DNA of 11,791 nt, taken from positions 1-11,791 of the forward strand of contig CAYLZN010000177.1 of the NCBI GenBank assembly GCA_964387935.1, written 5' to 3'. The DNA is from CAYLZN01 sp964387935 (GTDB taxonomy: Bacteria; Acidobacteriota; Vicinamibacteria; Vicinamibacterales; JAFNAJ01). Shown here piece by piece: positions 1 to 5,878 of this stretch (positions are counted from its first letter, which is position 1; every line of letters starts with the position of its first letter). The notes under the pieces were generated by a model. That model saw only the letters and a program-made list of their open reading frames with translations. It was not told where the DNA came from and searched no databases. The translations under genes were made by a program, and so were the position numbers.

Positions 1-1454
1 GACAGCGAGGCCCGCAGCGGCGGGTCCAGGTAGAACACGAACGAGCCGACGCGCTCGTCCACGATCCACAACCTCGCCGGCAGCTTGCCCTGCCGATTGA
101 AGTGCGCAGCCAGATCGCGCGCGGACGACGAGGCCGCCGCGGTGGGCAAGAGCGTGGCCGAGGCCCAGAGCAGCAGCAACGCCATGCCTGCCAGCGATAC
201 GGCGAAGTTGCGGCGGAGTGGCCAGTGCCGGGCGCGCGCCGCCAGCACCAGCCACCACGCCGCGATGGCGGCAGCCGTGACCCACGCGACCCGCGGGACA
301 CTGATGCCCGTCAACCAGGCGGCCCACGCGCACGCCGCCACGGGCAGCGCCGCACCCGCCAGCGCATGCCCGGACACCAGCCGGCCGAAGCCCGGCGCCG
401 GCGCTCCGTCGTCGCGTTGCGCGGCACCGAGCCAGGCGGCCGCGACGAGGAGCGCGACAGCCGGGAAGATCGGCAGGATGTAGGTCGCCAACTTCGATCC
501 CGCGGTGCTGAGGAACACCAGATCGACCACGAGCCAGGCGAGGCCGACGCGGGCGAGGTCCCGCAGCCCGTCACCACTCGCGACACGTCGCTTCACCGCC
601 GCTGGGGCGGTGATGATCCACGGGAGACTGCCCGCCACCAGCACCGGGACGTAGTACCACCATTCGCGATGCCCGTGCATCTGGGTCGTGGTCGCGTAGC
701 CCAGGACGTGCCGCTCGACGAAGAAGTAGTGCAGGAAGCCAGGCTGCACGCGCTCGACGGCGAGATACCAGGGCAAGCCGACCACCATCGCGACCGCCAC
801 GCTCCCCATGCCACCGAGCACGATCGCGGGCGTCAATCGCCGGTTCAACACGGCCAGCATGAGCACCGGGAGTCCGACGAGCGCGAGCCCCGTCAGCCCC
901 TTGGTGAGAACCGCCAGGCCCAGCGCCAGGCCCGCCATCGTGCACCACGCCAGGACGGCCCGCGTGGGCGCGTGGGGTCGCAGCGCGCGGAGGAACGCGG
1001 TCAGGGCGACGGTCACCCACGGCACCAGGGCGATATCGTGCACGGCCGCCTGCGCGAGGGCCATCGGGAACGCGAGCGTGGCGTACACGCTTCCCGCCAC
1101 GAGACCGGCCTGACGTCCCGCGAGGCTGGCCGCCAGCACGCCGGTCGCCATCGCCCCGAGCAGGCCGAACACCTGGCCCGGCAGACGCACGGCGAACTCG
1201 GTCGCGCCGAATGCGGCGATGGACCAGGCCTGCGCCAGGAAGAAGAGGATCGGTTTGTCGAGAAACGGCGCGCCGAGGAAGCGTGGGACGAGATAGTCGC
1301 CGCGCTCCACCATCTCGAGCGCGATCGCCGCATGGAGTCCCTCGTCCGGGTCGATCAGGGGGAGGCCGAGGAGCAGGGTCACCCCGAACACGACCATCCC
1401 GAGCAGGACGAGCGCCCACGAGGGCGGCGCCAGTCTCGGGAGGGCGGTGGTCAC
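1..1454 (-). CDS. ArnT/PMT-like membrane glycosyltransferase, C-terminus beyond the window
   Basis: Likely an integral-membrane glycosyltransferase (GT-C fold, GT39/GT83-like) that uses a polyprenyl-phosphate sugar donor on the periplasmic side. About 484 residues are visible. A first membrane helix (about residues 13-34) leads straight into DPDE (35-38), the acidic motif of the first periplasmic loop. ERGDYLVPRF (50-59) and FLDKP (64-68) follow, in the order and spacing of ArnT-type enzymes. Later landmarks are an HD pair (AAVHDIAL), LTKGLTG, and HREWWYYVPVL followed by GSLPW. Many hydrophobic helices follow, then a hydrophilic tail where the window ends. I chose GTG at 1454 because it overlaps the upstream oxidoreductase stop as GTGA, which implies translational coupling. 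Acceptor and sugar cannot be told: lipid A, other glycolipids and proteins are all possible. Family call firm, substrate unknown. Confidence 0.88.
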   Translation of the reverse strand, partial: MTTALPRLAPPSWALVLLGMVVFGVTLLLGLPLIDPDEGLHAAIALEMVERGDYLVPRFLGAPFLDKPILFFLAQAWSIAAFGATEFAVRLPGQVFGLLGAMATGVLAASLAGRQAGLVAGSVYATLAFPMALAQAAVHDIALVPWVTVALTAFLRALRPHAPTRAVLAWCTMAGLALGLAVLTKGLTGLALVGLPVLMLAVLNRRLTPAIVLGGMGSVAVAMVVGLPWYLAVERVQPGFLHYFFVERHVLGYATTTQMHGHREWWYYVPVLVAGSLPWIITAPAAVKRRVASGDGLRDLARVGLAWLVVDLVFLSTAGSKLATYILPIFPAVALLVAAAWLGAAQRDDGAPAPGFGRLVSGHALAGAALPVAACAWAAWLTGISVPRVAWVTAAAIAAWWLVLAARARHWPLRRNFAVSLAGMALLLLWASATLLPTAAASSSARDLAAHFNRQGKLPARLWIVDERVGSFVFYLDPPLRASL

Positions 1455-2419
1455 GGGATGAGGACGATCTTGCCTGCGGCGCCGGGGGCGAGCACGGCGC
1501 GGTGCGCCTCGGCCGCCTCCGCCAGCGGCAGTTCGCGTCCCACGACGGGGTGCAGCACGCCGCTCGCAAGACCGGCGTCCACGCGAATCATCAGTCGTTC
1601 CCGGACTTCTGCCGTCAGGTTCCAGAGCATCGTCCCGAGGATGGCCGCTTCCTTCGCCATGGTGAGCCTCGGGTTGAATTCCAGCGCGCCGCGATTGCCC
1701 ACGATGACGATGCGGCCGCCGCTGGCGAGCATGTCGAAGTCGCGCACGAGGTTGACGTTGGCGAGCATCTCCACGATCACGTCGACGCCGTGGCCGCCGG
1801 TGAGCTCGCGCACGCGTGGCTCGTAGCCGGGCTCGGCGTGTGAGACGGGTTCCGCGCCCTGGGCGGCGACCAGGGCCAGCCCGCGTGCGCTGCCGGCTGA
1901 GCCAATCGCCTTTGCCCCGAGCGCCCTTGCGAACTGCAGGGTGGCGAGGCCCACGCTGCCGCTCGCGCCATGCACGAGCACGGTTTCTCCTGGCTGCAGC
2001 TGCGCCCGGTCGAACACCGCCCTGGCGGCCGTCAGGTACGGCACGCCGACCGCTGCGCCAGCGGCGAAGTCGATGGTCGGCGGCAACGGCCGAACCGCAG
2101 CCGCGTCGCAGCGCACGTGCTCGGCGTAGGTACCGGTGTGCTGAAACCCGAGCCCGGCGACGAACACCCGCTGCCCGACGCCGAGGGCGGTCACACCAGC
2201 GCCGACGGCCTCGACGGTGCCCGCGCCGTCGGTGCCAGGCGTGAAAGGGAGCTGCGGCAAGCGCGCGTAGGTGCCGCTGCGGATGTAGGTCTCCACCGGG
2301 TTGACGCCTGCCGCCCGTACCCGGACGACCACGTCGCCGGGTCCGGGCGTGAGCTCGGGAGCCTCGTCCAGGTGGAGCACCTCGGGACCCCCGAACTCAC
2401 GAACGCGGATGGCTTTCAT
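1451..2419 (-). CDS. qor: Zeta-crystallin-like NADPH:quinone oxidoreductase (zinc-free MDR family)
   Basis: A 322-residue medium-chain reductase, expected to be cytosolic and to reduce quinones or enones with NADPH. The N-terminal GroES-like domain carries EFGGPEVL (8-15), GVNPVETYIRSGTY (38-51) and TPGTDGAG (60-67). The nucleotide-binding fold carries HGASGSVG (150-157). EMLANVNL (217-224), GGRIVIVGNRG (234-244) and NPRLTMAKE (249-257) are, from memory, close to vertebrate zeta-crystallin. The catalytic and structural zinc ligands of alcohol dehydrogenases are absent, as expected for the quinone reductase branch. The ATG at 2419 is preceded by GGGAG seven bases upstream. The frame stays open further upstream, but that part lies inside the neighbouring gene and is arginine-rich. 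The gene sits 29 bp after the secreted-protein stop and its own stop overlaps the glycosyltransferase start, so the three genes look like one operon. Substrate not assignable. Confidence 0.93.
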   Translation of the reverse strand: MKAIRVREFGGPEVLHLDEAPELTPGPGDVVVRVRAAGVNPVETYIRSGTYARLPQLPFTPGTDGAGTVEAVGAGVTALGVGQRVFVAGLGFQHTGTYAEHVRCDAAAVRPLPPTIDFAAGAAVGVPYLTAARAVFDRAQLQPGETVLVHGASGSVGLATLQFARALGAKAIGSAGSARGLALVAAQGAEPVSHAEPGYEPRVRELTGGHGVDVIVEMLANVNLVRDFDMLASGGRIVIVGNRGALEFNPRLTMAKEAAILGTMLWNLTAEVRERLMIRVDAGLASGVLHPVVGRELPLAEAAEAHRAVLAPGAAGKIVLIP

Positions 2420-2448
2420 ACGGCGCTCCCGCCGATCCTCGGCAGATC

Positions 2449-4554
2449 CTAGGGCCAGCGCATCACGTGGACGTTGGTCCGTTCTTCGCCTGCCCGCACG
2501 CTGTCGCGGGCGCGGGTGCTCACCATGAATCCGACGAGGTCGCCCGACTGCGGCTCCCAGGACGCGTCGAGGGGTGGAATCCGGATCTGGTCGACGCCCA
2601 GCTCGGGGCCCGTGACGTTCTTGCACTCCTGGCCCGGCCTGAGCCAGTCGTACGTCGCCGCGTACCAGGTGCCGCCGATGTTCGCGAAGATCCAGACGTT
2701 GCCTTCGACCTCGATCGGATCCTCGTCGCCGAACTCCGAGATGGGCCACTCGCCGGCCTTCGTGTGGTAGACGCAGATCTGATCGCTGGTGATGTCCACC
2801 CCCGTGATGGTCGATGTGCGTGCCCAGCTGGACACGTTCGTGTGGAGCCACCGGACCTTGCTGAGGTCGATGTCGCCCGTGTCATCGGGCGGCGGCGGCG
2901 GAGGTGGCGGCGGTGCCACGGGCTCCTCGTAGGTGAAGGCGCTCGGCAAGGTCGCGCTCGCCCCGTCGCTGGTCACGACCACGTCCACCGTGCCGGCGGG
3001 GCGGGCGCCGGTCCAGGCCACGAGCGACGTGTCACTCGAGAGCTGGACGTTCGAGGCGGCCACGCCGCCGATGGACACGGCAGTTCCTCGCGTGAAGTTG
3101 TCGCCGGTGATCGTCACGGCCGTGCCGCCGGTCGTCGGTCCGGCGGCCGGCGAGATGCCCGCGACGGTCACGGGTGCCGGCGCGGGCGGGGTCGCCACCG
3201 TGCCCGTCCACGGCGTCCCGAGGCTCGCGTGGCCGCCGAAGTATCCGTTGCCCCAGTACACCGCCCGCTCGACCACGACCGGCACGTCGTTCAGGGACTG
3301 GAAGAACGCCGAGAACTTCTGGTAGGTCAGCTTCGGGTACGCCGCGGCGATCAGCGTGTAGCGCTTGTTGGCCGGCACCGTGAAGATGTCGGAGAACCCC
3401 GTGCCGTCCTCGCGGTAGAACGTGCCCTTGATCGTGGCGTCGCTCCCCGACGAGTTGACGAAGAGGAAGTAGCTGTCGTACTCGAGCCCGCCGTGCGCGT
3501 CCTCGATGCCTTCCGCGAAGCCCCACGTCGTGGCCTCGACCGGGCTTCCGGCGGTGCTGTGGCCGTCCACGAACGCGTCCCAGTAGACCGCGCGCTCGGC
3601 CGTGATGTCCGCATCGCTCTGCACGAGCATCGAGAAGGCGCCCTTCGGGTCGAAGGGGAGCGCGTTGACCCAGACCGTCTCGCGCGTGGTCGCGCCGATC
3701 GTGACCGGGTGCACGATCGGCGTGCTCGCCTCCGGGTAGAAGGTCACGAGCGCGTTGGCCGGCGTGGCGCCCGCGTTCGCCAGCAGCAGAAAGGTCTGGA
3801 ACGTGCCCCCCGTGTACCCCTCTGCGAACCGGAAGGTACGGCCCGGCGCCTCGAGCCCCGTGGCATTGTGGCCGCCCTCGAAGTCGCTCCAGTACATCGC
3901 CCGCTCGGCCAGCACGGGGACGGCATTGGTCGAGCGCACCACCGTCGAGAAGGACGCACCCGCCAGCTGCGCCACTTCCGCGTTCACCCAGACGGTCTTG
4001 CGCTTGAGCGGCGCGACCGAGCGGGTGATCGTGATCGGCGCCTGGCCCCCGCCGCGCAGGAACGTGATCTCGATGTCGGCCGTCGAGGTCGGCGACGGGT
4101 TCGCCACGAGCACGAACTGCTGAAAGATGTTCGTGGACCCTTCCGCGAAGTGCCACGTCGTGGACGGACCCTCGACCGCGTTGCTGTGATGACCGCCGCG
4201 TCGGCTCCCGGCCGGCCAGTACATCGACCGCTCGACGAGCACCTCGGCCGTGGCCTCAACGATGATCGAGACGGCGTCGTTCGGGACGTGGTCCTTCACC
4301 TTGATGGTGAGACGGCTCGTCGCGGGGACGATGAACACCTGCTGACTGGAGGCGGCGATTTCCGGCAGGAACGTCACGGTCAGGTTCACCGCGAAGCTGT
4401 TCGGGTTGGCGACAATCACCTCGTCGTCGAAGAACGCCGTCGTGGCCCCCTCGGCGAGGTACCACTTGGTGTGGGGCACCCCTGCGGAGGCGGGCGCGGC
4501 GATGGAGCAGAGGAGCGCCAGGAGGATCGGGAGCGAGCGCGAGAATCTGAACAT
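2449..4554 (-). CDS. Secreted protein: four WxFAEG repeats, a TIG domain and a C-terminal two-cysteine module
   Basis: A 701-residue exported protein of unknown function. Residues 1-24 form a Sec signal peptide (FRFSR, hydrophobic core, APASA-G cleavage). Four tandem beta-type repeats follow at about 31-123, 134-229, 241-332 and 344-442. Each opens with W/F-x-F/L-A-E-G, has an ANP- or VNS-like strand and a VTF-like strand, and closes with ER-[SAV]-x-YW plus GGH or DGH. Residues 462-542 look like an IPT/TIG immunoglobulin-like domain (ISPAAGPTTGGTAVTITGDNF). Nine prolines (548-556) link to a 145-residue C-terminal module holding the only two cysteines of the mature protein (594 and 644), likely a disulphide. 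The ATG at 4554 is chosen because the signal peptide starts there and AGGA lies 8 bases upstream. The role could be adhesion, carbohydrate binding or envelope structure. No catalytic motif is recognised. Confidence 0.87.
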   Translation of the reverse strand: MFRFSRSLPILLALLCSIAAPASAGVPHTKWYLAEGATTAFFDDEVIVANPNSFAVNLTVTFLPEIAASSQQVFIVPATSRLTIKVKDHVPNDAVSIIVEATAEVLVERSMYWPAGSRRGGHHSNAVEGPSTTWHFAEGSTNIFQQFVLVANPSPTSTADIEITFLRGGGQAPITITRSVAPLKRKTVWVNAEVAQLAGASFSTVVRSTNAVPVLAERAMYWSDFEGGHNATGLEAPGRTFRFAEGYTGGTFQTFLLLANAGATPANALVTFYPEASTPIVHPVTIGATTRETVWVNALPFDPKGAFSMLVQSDADITAERAVYWDAFVDGHSTAGSPVEATTWGFAEGIEDAHGGLEYDSYFLFVNSSGSDATIKGTFYREDGTGFSDIFTVPANKRYTLIAAAYPKLTYQKFSAFFQSLNDVPVVVERAVYWGNGYFGGHASLGTPWTGTVATPPAPAPVTVAGISPAAGPTTGGTAVTITGDNFTRGTAVSIGGVAASNVQLSSDTSLVAWTGARPAGTVDVVVTSDGASATLPSAFTYEEPVAPPPPPPPPPDDTGDIDLSKVRWLHTNVSSWARTSTITGVDITSDQICVYHTKAGEWPISEFGDEDPIEVEGNVWIFANIGGTWYAATYDWLRPGQECKNVTGPELGVDQIRIPPLDASWEPQSGDLVGFMVSTRARDSVRAGEERTNVHVMRWP
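2452..2886 (-). other. C-terminal module of the secreted protein
   Basis: Residues 557-701 of the secreted protein form a self-contained unit after the polyproline linker. It is rich in tryptophan and beta-type alternation: KVRWLHTNVSSW, QICVYHTKAGEWP, GNVWIFANIGGTWYAATYDW, then GFMVSTRARD and a final W-P. The two cysteines fall on either side of the central tryptophan-rich strands. From memory, similar modules close other secreted bacterial proteins, but I cannot name a domain family. A ligand- or sugar-binding lectin-like role is an inference from aromatic content only. Confidence 0.5.
3229..4464 (-). repeat. Four tandem ~103-109-residue coding repeats
   Basis: Repeat units lie at 4464-4186, 4155-3868, 3834-3559 and 3525-3229 on the minus strand. 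The DNA encoding the ER-x-x-YW signature recurs as CCAGTA-CA/GA-x-CG-C/A-CCGCTC-like strings starting near 4216, 3889, 3580 and 3253, i.e. spaced 327, 309 and 327 bp. The copies have diverged outside the signatures, so this is an old protein-level duplication, not a recent DNA repeat. Unit 4 is the most divergent: it has an insertion after AEG and VNSSG where the others have ANP or ANA. Confidence 0.85.
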
Positions 4555-4609
4555 CAGTGCATCCTGGGAACGGGAGCCGACAGCGACGGCATGTTCCCTT
4601 GATGCCGCC

Positions 4610-4628
4610 GCAAGGATCTGGCAAGGAT
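4610..4628. repeat. Direct repeat GCAAGGAT-CTG-GCAAGGAT beside the candidate promoter
   Basis: Two perfect 8-base copies at 4610-4617 and 4621-4628 are separated by 3 bases, giving an 11-bp period, about one helical turn. The second copy overlaps the candidate -10 hexamer of the minus-strand operon. This geometry fits a direct-repeat operator for a regulator binding one face of the helix. Chance cannot be excluded for a single pair. Confidence 0.3.
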
Positions 4629-4652
4629 AGTGAAACGCGCAGGCGGGCGCAA
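4624..4652 (-). promoter_or_regulatory. Candidate sigma70-type promoter for the minus-strand three-gene operon
   Basis: Read on the minus strand, TTGCGC (4652-4647), a 17-base spacer and TATCCT (4629-4624) lie about 70 bases before the secreted-protein start. Spacing is ideal, but the hexamers match consensus at only 3 and 4 of 6 positions. It is the best candidate I find in the gap and is not proven. Confidence 0.3.
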
Positions 4653-4662
4653 CTGAGCCGCG

Positions 4663-4689
4663 CCGGCCGTCAGGGCCGGGAGGGGAGGG
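4663..4689 (+). promoter_or_regulatory. G-quadruplex-type motif and competing hairpin over the ribosome site of the 79-aa gene
   Basis: Four G-tracts lie in a row: GGG 4673-4675, GGG 4678-4680, GGGG 4682-4685 and GGG 4687-4689, with loops of 2, 1 and 1 bases. The last two tracts contain the Shine-Dalgarno GGAGG (4684-4688), 8 bases before the ATG at 4697. Just upstream, CCGGCC (4663-4668) can pair with GGCCGG (4674-4679) around a 5-base loop. That pairing would use the first two G-tracts and so exclude the quadruplex. Both structures are direct sequence observations; regulation is inferred. Confidence 0.4.
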
Positions 4690-4696
4690 AGATCGG

Positions 4697-4936
4697 ATGG
4701 CTCGTGGATGGGAGAGCAAGGGCATCGAGATGCAGCAGGAAGAAGCCACGCGCCGGAAGGCGTCTCAGCCGGGTCATGTCACCGACCCGGCGGTGGCCCG
4801 TCGGCGCCAGGCGCTCGAACTGGCGCGGGCGCGAGCTGTGGCCGACCTCGCGCGCGCAACCGCGGCAGCCCATCGCGCCATGCTCGAGGCGGCCCTGCGC
4901 TCCATCGACGAGGACCTGAAGCAGATTGAGGGGTGA
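4697..4936 (+). CDS. Small Ala/Arg-rich helical protein, function unknown
   Basis: A 79-residue protein without signal peptide, membrane segment or cysteine. The N-terminus MARGWESKGIEMQQEEATRR is followed by a short hinge (QPGHVTDP, 24-31). A long charged, alanine-rich helix then runs from about residue 32 to the end (ARRRQALELARARAVADL, then HRAMLEAALRSIDEDLKQI), with heptad-like leucines and alanines suggesting a coiled coil. From memory, short acidobacterial proteins share a similar GWESK-x-x-E-x-Q start, which I cannot check here. The start is supported by GGAGG 8 bases upstream. The gene is transcribed away from the secreted-protein operon and converges on the BASS transporter with 2 bp between stops. 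A nucleic-acid or protein partner is plausible from the basic helix, but nothing fixes a function. Confidence 0.75.
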   Translation: MARGWESKGIEMQQEEATRRKASQPGHVTDPAVARRRQALELARARAVADLARATAAAHRAMLEAALRSIDEDLKQIEG

Positions 4937-4938
4937 GG

Positions 4939-5820
4939 TCAGCGCGGACGCGCCGGCCGGTCGGCGCTGTGCGCGTGTCGTGACCGGAAGATCAGCGCGG
5001 CCAGGGCGAGCAGGGGGATCTCGACGGTCAGGTAGATGGCGCCAAACCAGGTGAACTCCCGTTGCGCGCCGATGGCCATCGCGAGGCCGAGCGCCACTGC
5101 GACGTTGCGCGTGGAGAACTCGGCCGCGAACGTGAAGCGGTCCGTCGCGGTTCCGCCCAGCGCGAGCGCGACGCCGGCCCCGAGGAGGCCAGCCGCCAGC
5201 ACGAAGCTCAGAGTCACGAGGGCTGCCGACTGCCAGCCGACCTGTTCGTCTTCCGGCGCCGTGGCCACGACGAGCACGAGGAGTGTGACGAGCAGGCCGA
5301 ACCCGGCGCGGAGGATGAACCCCCTGTGTCGCTCCGCCAGCGCCGGCCATCGCGCTCTGGCGATCATGCCGAGCGCGATGGGCGGGGTCAGTCCCACGAG
5401 CAACTGCCGCACCAGCGTTGGCGCAGACGCCGTGTACCGTGACGAGGACGGCCACAGCTGCTCCAGCAACATCGAGGCAGCCGGGATGGTGACCAGGGCC
5501 GCCATGCACGACACGGCCGTGAGCGTCACCGACAGGGCCACGGAGGCGCGCGCGAGAAGGCTGTAGAAGTTCGACAGCCCGCCGATGGGACAGACGGCCA
5601 CGAGCAGAAGGCCCGCCGCGATCATCGGCGACGGGGCGATCACTCGGATGAGGCCGACGGCCAGCGGCGGCAGCAGCAGCGGCGGCAGCAGGACTCCCGC
5701 GGCCACCATGCCGGGCCGCTCGCGCGACCGCCCGAAGTCCCGCGGCGTCAGGTCCAGACCCACGGCGAGCAGCAGCAGGAATGTGATCGGCGGGGAGGCG
5801 AGATCGACCATGTCCTGCAT
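4939..5820 (-). CDS. BASS (bile acid:sodium symporter) family transporter
   Basis: A 293-residue inner-membrane protein with about nine to ten hydrophobic helices, the usual length of the SBF/BASS family. Diagnostic segments are VAVCPIGGLSNFYSLLARAS, followed by ALSVTLTAVSC (the core crossover region, PGGxxSN-like in the family), and FAAEFSTRNVAVALGLAM, which matches the second crossover helix (E-x-x-x-x-N). These helices build the sodium and substrate site in characterised members. Known substrates of the family include bile acids, pantoate and other organic anions; nothing here picks one. The ATG at 5820 has only a weak upstream AGG, and a second methionine at residue 4 is a possible alternative start. 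The gene is divergent from the TesA gene (58-bp gap) and converges with the 79-residue gene. Confidence 0.88.
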   Translation of the reverse strand: MQDMVDLASPPITFLLLLAVGLDLTPRDFGRSRERPGMVAAGVLLPPLLLPPLAVGLIRVIAPSPMIAAGLLLVAVCPIGGLSNFYSLLARASVALSVTLTAVSCMAALVTIPAASMLLEQLWPSSSRYTASAPTLVRQLLVGLTPPIALGMIARARWPALAERHRGFILRAGFGLLVTLLVLVVATAPEDEQVGWQSAALVTLSFVLAAGLLGAGVALALGGTATDRFTFAAEFSTRNVAVALGLAMAIGAQREFTWFGAIYLTVEIPLLALAALIFRSRHAHSADRPARPR

Positions 5821-5878
5821 AAGGCCTGGAGACTGCCAGATGATACGCTACAGGTCGGGCGCAGGGGAGGGGCTGACG
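5821..5878. promoter_or_regulatory. 58-bp divergent promoter region between the transporter and tesA genes
   Basis: Both genes must start from this short gap or from within each other. On the minus strand TATCAT (5845-5840) matches the -10 consensus at 5 of 6 positions but has no good -35 at 16-18 bases, and would leave a leader of only about a dozen bases. On the plus strand TG-A-TACGCT (5841-5849) could be an extended -10. The two candidate -10 elements overlap, so the two promoters would compete. Weak evidence. Confidence 0.3.
5866..5870 (+). promoter_or_regulatory. Ribosome binding site that fixes the GTG start of the hydrolase
   Basis: GGAGG within a GGGGAGGGG run lies 8 bases before GTG 5879. 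The upstream in-frame ATG at 5840 lacks such a site and would put 13 extra residues before the lipoprotein signal. The GTG is therefore preferred. Confidence 0.7.

Noticed and set aside
571..1569. Minus-strand open frame of 332 codons in another frame of the glycosyltransferase
   Set aside because: Pro/Arg-rich; the frame starting GTG 1454 gives DPDE, DKP and membrane helices instead.
102..1826. Plus-strand open frame of 574 codons opposite the glycosyltransferase and reductase
   Set aside because: Composition is Arg/His/Gln-rich nonsense and it spans two genes of the opposite strand that have firm family motifs.
2420..2851. 144-codon N-terminal extension of the quinone reductase
   Set aside because: Arg/His-rich, lies inside the secreted-protein gene, and the ATG at 2419 has a good ribosome site and matches the family N-terminus.
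2467..4602. Very long open frame (711 codons) on the plus strand opposite the secreted protein
   Set aside because: Arg/His/Gly-rich composition without domains, antisense to a gene with signal peptide and repeats. Long antisense open frames are expected at this GC content.
4555..4749. 65-codon N-terminal extension of the secreted protein
   Set aside because: It would bury the signal peptide. The ATG at 4554 gives a normal Sec signal with a ribosome site.
4940..4975. GC-rich inverted repeats near the BASS stop as a terminator
   Set aside because: Several short overlapping pairings are possible, none with a T-run; this is expected in such GC-rich coding DNA.
5585..5878. Upstream start for the TesA-type hydrolase, overlapping the BASS gene
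   Set aside because: Arg/Ser/Pro-rich extension with no ribosome site; GTG 5879 has GGAGG at 8 bases and starts the lipoprotein signal.
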